64,000 bases of DNA from an uncultured Planctomycetaceae bacterium (GTDB lineage: Bacteria > Planctomycetota > Planctomycetia > Planctomycetales > Planctomycetaceae): the NCBI GenBank assembly GCA_943787265.1, contig CALSLT010000014.1, forward strand, positions 124,001-188,000, read 5' to 3'. The notes under the pieces are model-generated. The model saw nothing but the letters and a program-made list of their open reading frames with translations. It was not told where the DNA came from and searched no databases. Below are positions 36,916-46,319 of this stretch, in pieces. The first letter of the stretch is position 1; each line of letters starts with the position of its first letter. The translations under genes were made by a program, and so were the position numbers.

Positions 36916-37180
36916 TTAAGCGCGCGAGAGACAGCCAACAGAACGACGAAAAACTCCAACCAGTACACTCATCATTGAAAGAATGAACAGCCAGTTGGAG
37001 TGATCGACGAGTTCCCGTCCCCCTGTTTCCCGCCCAATCAGCCTGATCCGAACGTCCTGACTGAAGTTGAGCCACGGACAGACTTTCCGGCGCTTGAATC
37101 AGCCTGACGTGCTGCCTACATTGGCGAGCCTTGGCCAGATTGGCCGAGAATCTCAACGGCTGCCAGCAGTCACTTGGTAA
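36916..37180 (-). pseudogene. Candidate small membrane protein gene split over three frames
   Basis: In this 681-base gap (36809-37489) the minus strand has three short coding-like stretches in successive frames: MDCFTK after a GCGGAG site, then WQPLRFSANLAKARQCRQHV and LIQAPESLSVAQ, then FSQDVRIRLIGRETGGRELV with a membrane segment HSNWLFILSMMSVLVGVF and the stop at 36916. Dropping one base near 37170 and one near 37063 would join them into about 90 residues. This matches the extra-base pattern of mcsB and trpE but rests only on my reading of composition. The rest of the gap shows nothing I can name. Confidence 0.25.
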
Positions 37181-37489
37181 AACAATCCATCAGCTCCGCA
37201 TCCTAAACCGGGCTGCTGGGATTTTCAGACTGCACTCCCTTTCCGGAAAATACGGAGCGGGGTCAGAAATTTGTAAACGCTTTCTGCAAATCGGGCGTAA
37301 GCCCGGCAATGTTGTCTGTAGTCTGGCTCATTTCATTATTTCAGTTTCTATTTTTCGCTGAATCCACCAGAACCATTCACAGACCACGCAATTCCTCAAG
37401 CCGTTTCGGCTTCATTCTGCTGGCTGCAAACAGCAGCACGACTCGGTGTTCTCATTCCACACATCAACTGAACAGGGCAGGACTAACTG

Positions 37490-38416
37490 ATGAGCGACGA
37501 ACCAGTTATTCAAATCCGAAACCTTACGAAGACATACCGCGACTTCTGGGGCCGCAAGAAAGTCCAAGCACTCAACTCGCTGAGCCTCGAAGTGAACAAG
37601 GGCGAGGTCTTCGGCCTGCTCGGTCCGAACGGTTCAGGCAAGACGACCACGATGAAGCTGCTGCTCGGCCTGCTCTTCCCAACTGACGGTGAGATCTCGA
37701 TTCTGGGCAAGCCGGCATCGGACGTGTCGAAGAACGAAAAGATCGGCTACCTCCCTGAGGAGTCGTACCTTTACCGCTTTCTGAACGCCGAAGAGACGCT
37801 CGACTTCTACGGCCGCCTCTTCGATATCTCGGCTGAAGAGCGAAAACAGCGAACGAACGAACTGATCGAAATGGTCGGACTGCAGCACGCTCGACGTCGC
37901 CAGTTGAAAGAATACTCAAAAGGGATGACCCGCCGAATTGGTCTCGCGCAGGCGTTGATCAATAACCCGGACCTTGTTCTGCTTGACGAACCGACAAGCG
38001 GTCTGGACCCCGAAGGTTCACAGGACATGAAGAGGTTGATCGAAAACCTCCGCGATCAGGGAAAGACGGTCGTAATGTGCAGCCACCTGTTGGCCGACGT
38101 TCAGGACGTCTGCGACCGAATCGCAATCCTTTACGGTGGCGAATTGAAAGAACTCGGCCGCGTCGAGGACCTTCTTAAAGAGCAACACGAGACTCAGTTC
38201 GTGACCTCGCACCTCGACGACACGGCTGTCGACGAAATTAAGGCAGTGCTCGACAAACACGGAGCCTCGCTTAAGACATGTGGGCATCCGACGAGCAGTC
38301 TTGAAGACCTCTTCATGAAGACTGTGCAGCGCAGCAAAGATCGTCCCGGACAACGATATATCCCGGCAGCAGAAACTCCCGCCGCCGGCTCTGAGACTGC
38401 GGACTCCGGTTCCTGA
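37490..38416 (+). CDS. ABC transporter ATP-binding protein
   Basis: A 308-residue ATPase of the ABC-2/CcmA-like type. Walker A is [10 protein letters not shown] near residue 45, the Q-loop [13 protein letters not shown], the signature [15 protein letters not shown], Walker [16 protein letters not shown], and the H-loop MCSHLL. A C-terminal regulatory extension (residues 215-308) is usual for this subgroup. The membrane partner is the permease gene 140 bases downstream. The cargo is unknown. Confidence 0.9.
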   Translation: MSDEPVIQIRNLTKTYRDFWGRKKVQALNSLSLEVNKGEVFGLLGPNGSGKTTTMKLLLGLLFPTDGEISILGKPASDVSKNEKIGYLPEESYLYRFLNAEETLDFYGRLFDISAEERKQRTNELIEMVGLQHARRRQLKEYSKGMTRRIGLAQALINNPDLVLLDEPTSGLDPEGSQDMKRLIENLRDQGKTVVMCSHLLADVQDVCDRIAILYGGELKELGRVEDLLKEQHETQFVTSHLDDTAVDEIKAVLDKHGASLKTCGHPTSSLEDLFMKTVQRSKDRPGQRYIPAAETPAAGSETADSGS

Positions 38417-38593
38417 GCAACTCACAGGCACCCACATTCTGGCCAACCTGCAGTTGGCCGATCCGATCAACATCGGCGGTGTGGCGTGTGACGAATCGAT
38501 GCTCAGTTAAACCGTTCCCCGTGACTCAACTGACAACAATGCCGGTCGCTGAATCAAGTGCTGCCGGTTGTTGCAGCCTTCGGAATAAATCCC

Positions 38594-40234
38594 ATGAGTT
38601 TACAACCTGTTGAATTCGAACTTCTATTTGGCATTACACAATGGGCAATTGTCTTTGGCTCGTTCGTCGTGCTTTTCCTTCTCGTGTCAATCGCGACGTC
38701 ATTCCCCCTGTACGGTACGGCAGGGCCAGGTCGAGTGCTGGCGGGAATGCTAAGAGGCTTCAAGGAGTTTGCGTCACCGTCGCCACGCCGCGTTTACGCC
38801 ATCGCGTCGCTGACATTCAAGGAGTCAATCCGCAAGAAGGCACTTTTGGTGTTCGTGGTGTTCGCCGTGCTGTTCATGTTCGCCAGTTGGTTTATGGCGA
38901 GCCCGTCGGATAGACCTGATATGCAGGTCCGCAACTATGTGGCTTTCGTCTTTATCGCAATCAATATGCTCGTACTGCCTGTTGTTCTGCTGCTCTCGTG
39001 CTGGGGACTTCCCGAAGATATCCGCATTCGATCACTTCATACTGTCGTCACAAAGCCAGTTCGTAGAAACGAAGTCGTCCTTGGGAGAATGCTGGGATTC
39101 GCCAGCGTTGGCACGATGATTCTGCTGATCATGTCGACCGTCGGCTTCATCTGGATTCAGAGGCAGGTCTCGGACAACGTCGACTTGTTCTGTCGCGTCC
39201 CGGTCTACGCTGTCGCTGGGCCAGAGGGCGTAAAGTTCCTTGACCGCAGTGGCAATCCCTCCGTTGACCGCGACGGTAACCCCGCCAAAGGCGTCAACGT
39301 TGGCGACATTGTCGAAACTCGAAGCTTTATCGAAGGCGGAACACGTGCCGCTGGCGTCTGGACGTTCCCGCTTGACGAACAGGCGGACACACTGAAACTC
39401 GAAAGCCGCTTCGAAGCATTTCGAACTTTCAAGGGCGATATGAACCGCTCAATTCGAGTGCGTTATGTGCTTGTTAACGAGGAAAAGTCGCTCAAAGTTC
39501 CACTACCAACGTTTGAAGTCGACGAGTTCGGCACGAACGAGATGGATCTGGCTCGCAAGCAGACGTTTACCGACGAACAGACTCTCGAAAAGAAGGAAGT
39601 CGATATCTACGACGACCTCGCCGTCCCATCTGAAGATGGCCGATTTGGCTCACTCGTTGTTCAAGTCCAATGCTTGGACCGGGCCCAGTATCTTGGAGTT
39701 TCACGTGGAGACTTCTTCATCCGGCTGCCAGATCGTTCGTTTACGACTGGCTATATCAAAGCCGTCATTGGCGTCTGGCTGAAAGTGCTGATCATCGTCA
39801 TGTCCGGCGTCACGGCAAGTTGCTTTGTTAAGTGGCCAGTTGCAACATTTCTCAGCTTCAAAGTCATCGTCATCGGACAGGTTGCGCGGGGGTTCCTCGA
39901 CAAGGTACTATCCGGCAAGCAGGCAGGAGGTGGCGCCGCTGAATCGGTATATCGTCTTCTGACCCACATGAACGATACGACGGTATTGCCAGCCAACCCC
40001 TTGACCTCATCTATCCAGTTATTCGACCACGGGCTTCAGCACTTGCTGTGGATGGTCAAATTCATGATCCCCGACTTGCGATCTTTTGGCATGTCCGACT
40101 GGGTTGCTCGAGGTTTTGACGTTCCATGGGGCGGCGTCATGCTGCCATCAATCGCGATCACTGTCGGTTACTTTTTACCGTGTGTTCTTCTCGGATATTT
40201 CTCACTTTCTATGCGTGAACTGGAAGCCAAATGA
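38594..40234 (+). CDS. ABC-2-type permease with a large external domain
   Basis: A membrane protein of about 546 residues (558 if the GTG at 38558 is used). Helices near the N-terminus (WAIVFGSFVVLFLLVSIATS, ALLVFVVFAVLFMFASWFM, NMLVLPVVLLLSCWGL) and a helix ending GFASVGTMILLIMSTVGFIW are followed by a hydrophilic domain of about 200 residues (from YAVAGPEGVKFLDRSGNP to the region GDFFIRLPDRS), then further helices from IKAVIGVWLKVLIIVMSGVT onward. The layout fits an ABC-2 permease with a periplasmic insertion, as in NosY- or GldG-like exporters. Its stop codon overlaps the next start (ATGA), so it is translated with the following gene. Confidence 0.8.
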   Translation: MSLQPVEFELLFGITQWAIVFGSFVVLFLLVSIATSFPLYGTAGPGRVLAGMLRGFKEFASPSPRRVYAIASLTFKESIRKKALLVFVVFAVLFMFASWFMASPSDRPDMQVRNYVAFVFIAINMLVLPVVLLLSCWGLPEDIRIRSLHTVVTKPVRRNEVVLGRMLGFASVGTMILLIMSTVGFIWIQRQVSDNVDLFCRVPVYAVAGPEGVKFLDRSGNPSVDRDGNPAKGVNVGDIVETRSFIEGGTRAAGVWTFPLDEQADTLKLESRFEAFRTFKGDMNRSIRVRYVLVNEEKSLKVPLPTFEVDEFGTNEMDLARKQTFTDEQTLEKKEVDIYDDLAVPSEDGRFGSLVVQVQCLDRAQYLGVSRGDFFIRLPDRSFTTGYIKAVIGVWLKVLIIVMSGVTASCFVKWPVATFLSFKVIVIGQVARGFLDKVLSGKQAGGGAAESVYRLLTHMNDTTVLPANPLTSSIQLFDHGLQHLLWMVKFMIPDLRSFGMSDWVARGFDVPWGGVMLPSIAITVGYFLPCVLLGYFSLSMRELEAK

Positions 40235-41550
40235 ACAATCTCACATCGCGACAGCGTAAAACGACGTGTATTGTGGGGATTCTCGTGCTGCTGGTCCCAA
40301 TCGTTATCCTCGGTATGCCCGCTGGTGATCAGACCGAGGCATCGGGCGGAGTGCTCGCACGTCTTCGTACTGAGCATGACCTTGGTGAAAGCGACCTGGG
40401 ACAAATCGATCCAACAAGCGCCACGATGAATCTCGTGCTGCTCGGGCTTCGAGGCGTTGCGGTCAACATGCTCCGCATGGATCTCGACCATTACAAAAAC
40501 ACAAAGAACTGGGCCGAACTTCGCGCCACAACGGACGCTGTAATCACACTGCAGCCACACTACATTGAAGTCTGGCGATTCCTATCGTGGAACATGGCGT
40601 ACAATGTGTCTGCTGAATGGGATGCCGTCCCAGACCGTTACTACTGGGTCAAAGAAGGCGGTAAGTTCTCGCAACAAGGCACTAGGCGAAATTCTGAGGT
40701 CCCGGAACTATATTGGGAAACCGGGCGCATCTGGGGTCAGAAAATCGGACGGAGCGACGAGTGGAAATATTTTCGAAAGTACTTCAATCCCGACAAGTAT
40801 GAGGATTATGAGGGTTCCGTCGACACAGCAATCAACGGCGAACAAAAGGACAATTACCTGGTCGCCAAAGACTGGTTCGCTGACGCCAATGTGGCAGAAG
40901 ACGCACGAGTGCAGCACATCATGATGCGGGCACTATTCCGGTCGTACCCAGCACGGGCACAACTCGACTATGCGGATGCCTTGCAGCGGGAAGGGAAATT
41001 CGATGGCATTACGGTTACCGCATGGCAGAATTCGTTTAATGAATGGACACAAGATTATGGAAAAATGCCGTTCAAAGCTCCTGAATGTGTACTTTATATG
41101 GAGGCGAACGAGGATGATGTCCGGCAAATGGCCAGTGACAACAAAGTTGATGAGCGAATTGTTCAAAAGTGGCTGAAACACTACCAGCACACAACAAACT
41201 ACCGCTACTGGCGAAGTCGTTCGCACTCCGAGTCACAACCAGAAACGGGAGACGCTCATAAATTTATCTACGAGGGCGAGCAGCTCTACAAGCAGGGGGA
41301 ACTGGCAGACGCATTGTCTACATTGACTCGGGGAATGGGGCTATATGCAACCATCCTTGAAGCTCATCCGGAATTATCCAGCGAGGATTTGACCGCCGAG
41401 GAAGGAATGTGGGCAGTTCTGCTATGGCAGAAGATTCTTGAGCTGCAACAAAAACCTATCCCCGAATCATTTGCGCTCCGAGACCTTTGGGAGCGTCACC
41501 AGGGACTGCTTCCGGAACTGGAGCAGCGGTTTAACCGCCTAGGACTGTGA
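40231..41550 (+). CDS. Membrane-anchored helical protein of the ABC operon, unknown function
   Basis: A 439-residue protein with one N-terminal membrane helix (TTCIVGILVLLVPIVILGMP) and a mostly helical, TPR-like body (EVWRFLSWNMAYNVSAEWD, GEQLYKQGELADALSTLTRG). It overlaps the permease stop by four bases, which indicates translational coupling and a shared job. Trp and Tyr are frequent in the central part. I do not recognise a named family. A periplasmic adaptor or cargo-handling role for the ABC exporter is an inference from the coupling. Confidence 0.7.
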   Translation: MNNLTSRQRKTTCIVGILVLLVPIVILGMPAGDQTEASGGVLARLRTEHDLGESDLGQIDPTSATMNLVLLGLRGVAVNMLRMDLDHYKNTKNWAELRATTDAVITLQPHYIEVWRFLSWNMAYNVSAEWDAVPDRYYWVKEGGKFSQQGTRRNSEVPELYWETGRIWGQKIGRSDEWKYFRKYFNPDKYEDYEGSVDTAINGEQKDNYLVAKDWFADANVAEDARVQHIMMRALFRSYPARAQLDYADALQREGKFDGITVTAWQNSFNEWTQDYGKMPFKAPECVLYMEANEDDVRQMASDNKVDERIVQKWLKHYQHTTNYRYWRSRSHSESQPETGDAHKFIYEGEQLYKQGELADALSTLTRGMGLYATILEAHPELSSEDLTAEEGMWAVLLWQKILELQQKPIPESFALRDLWERHQGLLPELEQRFNRLGL

Positions 41551-41953
41551 CGTGCCGGGTGCAAGATTCGTAAGGACATTCTCGTGCCTCTAACTTGACG
41601 TCTGGCAGATGACGCGAGGCATCCACTCACAACGTCTGCATAGTCAGTCGGCAGGGGTATCAGCACCAGTGTGTCGTATAACTGTTCAACGCTGGTTGAA
41701 GGACATATCGTCCCCAGATAGCGGTTGCCCGGATTTCTGACACCAATGTGTCGCATAAGTACACGATCGTTGGTCAAGCGGGCTCGGCGGGGCAGCAGAA
41801 TCACGTTTGCTCGAAATGTCACACCTCTACGGTCAGTAGCATTGAGAGTGGGCTCAATCGTGAGTTCCTGGGAAACCCACATTCTCGACACGAGAATTCG
41901 CAATAGAATCCGAGACACTATCGGAATTGCGTAAGCCACAAGAGGAAGCGACT
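41551..41953. other. Gap before the LRR gene
   Basis: A 403-base gap. It contains two similar 16-17 base stretches, CACCAGTGTGTCGTATAA (near 41673) and CACCAATGTGTCGCATAAG (near 41741). A minus-strand open frame (41496-41939) spans it but resembles nothing I know. No terminator is obvious after the ABC operon. Confidence 0.35.
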
Positions 41954-43549
41954 ATGTCCGACGATACAGCCCCCGCACAGGCAGCCACGGCAACCCTCAA
42001 ACAGTTAGGGGCCAGGGTCGTCGAAGATCAGGGTAAAGTCCTACTGATTGATCTGGCCGAGGCTGCGATTGGCGATGAAGACGTTGCCATTCTTAACAAC
42101 TTTCCACACCTGAGAAGTCTCACACTCGCCGACACCGACATCACAGATGAAGGGCTACAACATCTTGCCGAACTGACGTCACTTGAAACACTCGATCTCT
42201 CGACGACTCAGGTTACCACTGCCGGACTGGCAAGCCTGACAAAACTTGACAAGCTCGACATGCTGATCCTCGGCGGCTGCAAAGTTGGAGGAAGTGGTCT
42301 TTCTGTTCTGAAAGAATTACCAGCCCTCAGAATGCTGATTCTCTCTGATACTGACATCAGCGATGCCGGCCTTGCTGAACTTGCAGAGCTGACTCAACTC
42401 CGCAACCTGAACCTTGACTACACCGACATCACAGACAGCGGGCTCCCACATCTGACAGCGATGCCCGAACTTGAGCTGCTCGGCCTGGTCTTTTGTAAGC
42501 GCGTTACAGACGAAGGAATCCAGCACCTAAAGTCACTGTCCAATCTTCAGGTACTTGACGTCTGCACGACGATGGTAACTCCTGATGGTGTGCGAAAACT
42601 GCAGACTGATCTTCCCGAATGTTTCATTGCCTATTCGCCAGACCCGCTCCTCGAAGCAGTTGAGGCCAAGAGCGGCAACGTGATGGCTGCACTAAAGTCG
42701 ATCGGTCAAGTCGAAACCGACGACAACGATCAGGTCGTGCGGCTACGAGTCGATCAGGCTCAGTTAACGCGTGCCGGCCTTGAATATCTCAAACAATTCA
42801 ATCGCCTCGAAGACCTCAGTCTATACCACCATCGCCAGCTTCCTGATGCCGGACTGACGACTCTGCGAAGTCTGAAGTACCTCAAAAAGCTCGGTTTACT
42901 CGGCACCAATGTCACCGACGAAGGACTCCGATATCTCAGCGATCTTTCCAGCATTCGAGTTCTCAATCTCGCCTACACGCCGGTTACCGATCGCGGCCTG
43001 GCGAACCTGGCGAGTCTCCTGGAGCTGGAAGAACTGTTTCTTGGAGACACACTCGTAACGGACGGCGGGTTGGCACATCTCGGTATGATGACAAAACTCA
43101 AAGGCCTCGGACTGAGCGGTACCAGGATCCAGGGACATGGCCTGAAGCATCTGAAGAAGCTGCAATCGCTTGAACGGATCGGCTTAAGCGGAACTCTTCT
43201 GACTGACCAGAGCCTCAAGTATGTGGCAGACCTGAAGAGTCTGATTGCTGTGAGCCTCCGTGGAACTCAATTGACAGATGTGGGAGTCCCTGACTTAAAA
43301 ACACTCGAATCTCTGCAGGTCCTATGGCTCGACCGAACATCCGTTTCTGAAGCCGGCTTGGCATGGATAACCGGTCTGTCAGGGTTGCGCGAATTAGGCC
43401 TCAGAAACTGCCCAGTGGGGGACGGACTCGTTGAACTTGTCAGCAATGTGCCACAGCTTAGGGTTCTTAATGTTTTCGGGACTCAACTAACCGAAGAAGG
43501 AGTGGCGGAGTTGCGAAAACGCCTCCCCGATTGCGAAATCATACGATAG
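41954..43549 (+). CDS. Leucine-rich repeat protein
   Basis: A 531-residue protein made almost wholly of 22-24-residue leucine-rich repeats of the form L-x-L-x-x-T-x-(I/V)-T-D-x-G-L-x-x-L (for example LADTDITDEGLQHLAELTSL and LAYTPVTDRGLANLASLLEL). Two blocks of about eight repeats each are separated near residues 210-265 by a non-repeat segment. No signal peptide or membrane helix is seen, so it is likely cytoplasmic. The ATG at 41954 has AGAGGA upstream and is preferred over the TTG at 41927. The FHA gene follows 71 bases later; a shared protein-interaction role is possible. Confidence 0.87.
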   Translation: MSDDTAPAQAATATLKQLGARVVEDQGKVLLIDLAEAAIGDEDVAILNNFPHLRSLTLADTDITDEGLQHLAELTSLETLDLSTTQVTTAGLASLTKLDKLDMLILGGCKVGGSGLSVLKELPALRMLILSDTDISDAGLAELAELTQLRNLNLDYTDITDSGLPHLTAMPELELLGLVFCKRVTDEGIQHLKSLSNLQVLDVCTTMVTPDGVRKLQTDLPECFIAYSPDPLLEAVEAKSGNVMAALKSIGQVETDDNDQVVRLRVDQAQLTRAGLEYLKQFNRLEDLSLYHHRQLPDAGLTTLRSLKYLKKLGLLGTNVTDEGLRYLSDLSSIRVLNLAYTPVTDRGLANLASLLELEELFLGDTLVTDGGLAHLGMMTKLKGLGLSGTRIQGHGLKHLKKLQSLERIGLSGTLLTDQSLKYVADLKSLIAVSLRGTQLTDVGVPDLKTLESLQVLWLDRTSVSEAGLAWITGLSGLRELGLRNCPVGDGLVELVSNVPQLRVLNVFGTQLTEEGVAELRKRLPDCEIIR

Positions 43550-43620
43550 CTGGTTACGCTGTTTGACCTGAGACGCGGTGCCACCAAACCCAATCGCTGT
43601 GTCACGAACGCGGAAGTCGC

Positions 43621-44175
43621 ATGACCATCCTGCTCAAACCAACTCAGGGCGGCCGCCCTATTGTTCTCGACAAACCGATCCTCTTGATCGGGCGGCACCC
43701 CGACTGCGACGTCATCCTCAAGAACAGCGGAAAGATTTCGCGGAAGCATTGCTGCGTCGCACTGGTCGATAACCGTTTTGTGGTACGCGACCTAGACAGC
43801 ATGAACGGCGTTTGGGTCAACAGTGAACGGGTCAATCACTCAGCCAGTCTTAGAATGGGTGATGAGCTGATGATCGGCGATCTTCCTTTCACTTTGACGA
43901 AGCACAAAGAAAAGGAAGTGGCCCGTCAACGTCCGGCTCCCAAACGCTCTGACGAGACCGTCGCCGAGATCGATCCAAACGACATGCCACCGTCTGACTC
44001 GTTCGAGCCCGATGCACCAGCCGTACGTGCAGCGTCTGCCGCATTAAAAGAACGGCCCGATCCAGCCAACGCCGGCCCATCAGAAGGCGTCGAATTCAGT
44101 TCCGCCTTTGCCATCCCGTTGCCTGAAGACGACGAAGAAGATTACGTCATCCCACTTGCGGATTTCGACGAATAG
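43621..44175 (+). CDS. FHA-domain protein
   Basis: A 184-residue protein with an N-terminal forkhead-associated domain (residues 1-90), which binds phosphothreonine. The key residues are there: GR in LLIGRHPDCD, Ser/His in GKISRKHCCV and the Asn-Gly in DSMNGVWVN. The C-terminal half is acidic, Pro/Ala-rich and probably unstructured (DETVAEIDPNDMPPSDSFEP). It may link signals from Ser/Thr kinases to the neighbouring genes. It follows the LRR gene on the same strand. Confidence 0.9.
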   Translation: MTILLKPTQGGRPIVLDKPILLIGRHPDCDVILKNSGKISRKHCCVALVDNRFVVRDLDSMNGVWVNSERVNHSASLRMGDELMIGDLPFTLTKHKEKEVARQRPAPKRSDETVAEIDPNDMPPSDSFEPDAPAVRAASAALKERPDPANAGPSEGVEFSSAFAIPLPEDDEEDYVIPLADFDE

Positions 44176-44293
44176 TCTGCAGCAGTTTCTCGCTGCAAGT
44201 CCTTACCTTCGTGTGAGCCTACTCAGCCGTGCCACACTTGGCTTGGTCGAAGAATGTCGAGCAAACTGAGCTCGCACCCCCGCAACGCGAGAC

Positions 44294-45010
44294 CTATCCG
44301 CCATCCTGACCTGCGATCTGGCGTTCGGTCTCACAGATGATTTCATACGCTGTCTGTGAATCTTCCGTGTCGCGTAGTCGTTCACCAAATTCAGGTAACT
44401 GCAGCATCCGCCCCAGGCGAGCCAGTACCTGCAGATGACTCTTTGAATCTTTACACAGCACCAGGAAGAATAAATCAGTCAAACCACCATGCGGCGCACC
44501 GAACGGGATTCCTGTCATCGTACGGCCGAAAGCGATAATCGATTCGCCCTGTGCGTCAGGCAGCGGATTTCTCGGATGAGGAATCGCGACCCCACCTGCA
44601 TAGGCCGTTGGCATCAGTTCTTCTCGTTGTTGAATCGCGGTCAGAATGTCGCTGGGACTCCAGATTTGCCACGTCCCCCCTGCCGCTTCCAGCAGCGATT
44701 CAAGTACTGACCTTTTGGTACGAGCCTGCAACGGAACAGCCACCGTCTCCGGATGCAAAAGAGACGAAACTGGAAGTTCAGGGCACATGTCTTCGGACTG
44801 TTGAGAAATCTCTACATTTCGCAACTCAGCACTCGAGTAGGCTCGCATTTCCTGCTCGAGCCATCGCGTTATTTCTGCCGAATGGAACTGCCAGGTATTC
44901 CCGACTTTTCGACCGGGAACGCGTCCACGCGTAGCGAGCTTTTCGATCTCTCGTCGATCACGACCAAGGTGCCTAGCCAGTTCGTCCAGTGTAAAAACTT
45001 CGTGAGACAT
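44294..45010 (-). CDS. HTH (excisionase-type) fused to a PTS EIIA domain
   Basis: A 238-residue two-domain protein. Residues 1-55 are a MerR/excisionase-like winged helix (FTLDELARHLGRDRREIEKL then GRVPGRKVGNTWQFHSAEI). Residues 80-230 are a PtsN/fructose-type EIIA domain, with the phosphorylatable His in GGVAIPHPRNPLPD and the family segment FFLVLCKDSKSHLQVLARL. The fusion would couple DNA binding to the phosphotransferase state. No sugar permease or EI/HPr gene is here. The open frame extends to 45127, but the ATG at 45010 begins the HTH domain directly; its ribosome-binding site is weak. Confidence 0.85.
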   Translation of the reverse strand: MSHEVFTLDELARHLGRDRREIEKLATRGRVPGRKVGNTWQFHSAEITRWLEQEMRAYSSAELRNVEISQQSEDMCPELPVSSLLHPETVAVPLQARTKRSVLESLLEAAGGTWQIWSPSDILTAIQQREELMPTAYAGGVAIPHPRNPLPDAQGESIIAFGRTMTGIPFGAPHGGLTDLFFLVLCKDSKSHLQVLARLGRMLQLPEFGERLRDTEDSQTAYEIICETERQIAGQDGG

Positions 45011-45389
45011 CGAAAGGGATCCAGAGGGGGACTGAAACCAGTCCAGCAGGAAGGCGGGGCAACCACGAAATGTGGTCGATCGTCGAGGAAGGTCTGATCC
45101 TGAGGCACAAGAACGATGGCTCTTCACTTAGGACGGAAGCAGTTCAACAAAGCGAACTCTTCCCCATTCAGGTGCCCACGCGTGACTTTAGAATCGCTAT
45201 AAGGAGACCACGTTCAAAGTCTCAACGCAACCGAGAAGCCACAGCATTCGAAGATCCGAGACGCGATACGATCGGCATTCTTCTGGCGTGGCAGAAGCAG
45301 AGGGCTGGTTCCCGATCATTCAACCGGCATCCTTCCGGTGCTGCTCGCAGGTACAGCCACACGAACAGCTAGCAGGTTCCAGCAAATAG
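45011..45389. other. Gap without a recognisable gene
   Basis: 379 bases between the EIIA fusion gene start and the end of the TIM-barrel gene, both on the minus strand. No coding frame, terminator or repeat stands out. Confidence 0.35.
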
Positions 45390-46319
45390 TCAGGCTCCCA
45401 ACGGAGCTGTCGTGCCAACGAGACACGTCCTCAGCAATTCTGCGACCTGTTGCTGACAACGAGTCACTACGTCGACGGTATCCTGCTTCCAGAGCTGCTC
45501 CGAGAACACCTGAACGTCGACGTCACCCGTGAAGCCACTCTCAAACAGACAATGAATCGTTTCCTGAACAGGCAGAATGCCGCTTCCCGGCACACACTGA
45601 GCGTACTCCGCCCCGCCCATTTCCAATGCATCTCTGAGTTGCAATACAAAGATTTGCTCTGCGCACTGCTCGGCAAACTTCAGTGCATCAGCGTCTTCGG
45701 CAAGATAGAAGTTGTCATACACAACTCCAACGTTTTTACGACCAGTAGCGTCACAAAGCGCGATCGCATCCGCAAGATTATGCAGTGACGTCCAGCGTGC
45801 CGCATGCCGCGAGCTTCTTGGCATCACGGCCAATTGGACGCCCAACTCTTCCGCGACGAACGACAGTTCTCGAACAGCCTGCGTCACGAGGCGATATTCA
45901 TGACGAGCCGTATACCGTCCCCTGGCTCCCGTCGAGATAATCAACGTCCGCGCGCCGAGAGCAGCCGCCGTGAACAACGCATCGTAGCCATCATCGAGAG
46001 CTTCGCTGAAGTTGAGTCCCGCGCTTCCACTGAATCCGCCTGCATACGACAACGTAGTGACCGAAAGTCGCGATTTCTTCACAGCTTCAACGGCAACTGC
46101 TTCGCCGACTTCGTCAACTTTTTTACGCCAGAGCCCAACCGCAGAAACATCTGCCTGCTGCCGAACAGCCAGATCATCCGCAAACGACGCTCGCATTGTC
46201 GTCATCTGGCTGATCGAAAATCCAGGCAACTGGGATGATTCGGAACTCGACACTCCGCCGTCAAAGGAACTAGTTGTTGGACTATTCTGAATATCTGAGA
46301 ACTTCGCTGAATCAGCCAA
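45390..46319 (-). CDS. Sugar phosphate isomerase/epimerase-like TIM-barrel protein
   Basis: A 309-residue protein of the AP endonuclease family 2 / xylose isomerase-like TIM-barrel group. Characteristic stretches are LSVTTLSYAGGFSGS, LGARTLIISTGARGRY, AEELGVQLAVMP, VGVVYDNFYLAEDAD and FTGDVDVQVFSEQLW. The usual metal-binding glutamate after the LAVMP strand (LEPM in typical members) is replaced by MPRS here, so catalytic metal binding may be altered. The first 35 residues are Ser-rich and probably disordered. The substrate is unknown. Confidence 0.75.
   Translation of the reverse strand: MADSAKFSDIQNSPTTSSFDGGVSSSESSQLPGFSISQMTTMRASFADDLAVRQQADVSAVGLWRKKVDEVGEAVAVEAVKKSRLSVTTLSYAGGFSGSAGLNFSEALDDGYDALFTAAALGARTLIISTGARGRYTARHEYRLVTQAVRELSFVAEELGVQLAVMPRSSRHAARWTSLHNLADAIALCDATGRKNVGVVYDNFYLAEDADALKFAEQCAEQIFVLQLRDALEMGGAEYAQCVPGSGILPVQETIHCLFESGFTGDVDVQVFSEQLWKQDTVDVVTRCQQQVAELLRTCLVGTTAPLGA

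Noticed and set aside
41496..41939. A 147-codon minus-strand open frame between the ABC operon and the LRR gene
   Set aside because: It overlaps the end of one gene and the start region of the next, resembles no family I know, and its C-terminal third is Arg-rich as expected of an antisense reading. It is kept only as a remark in the gap entry.
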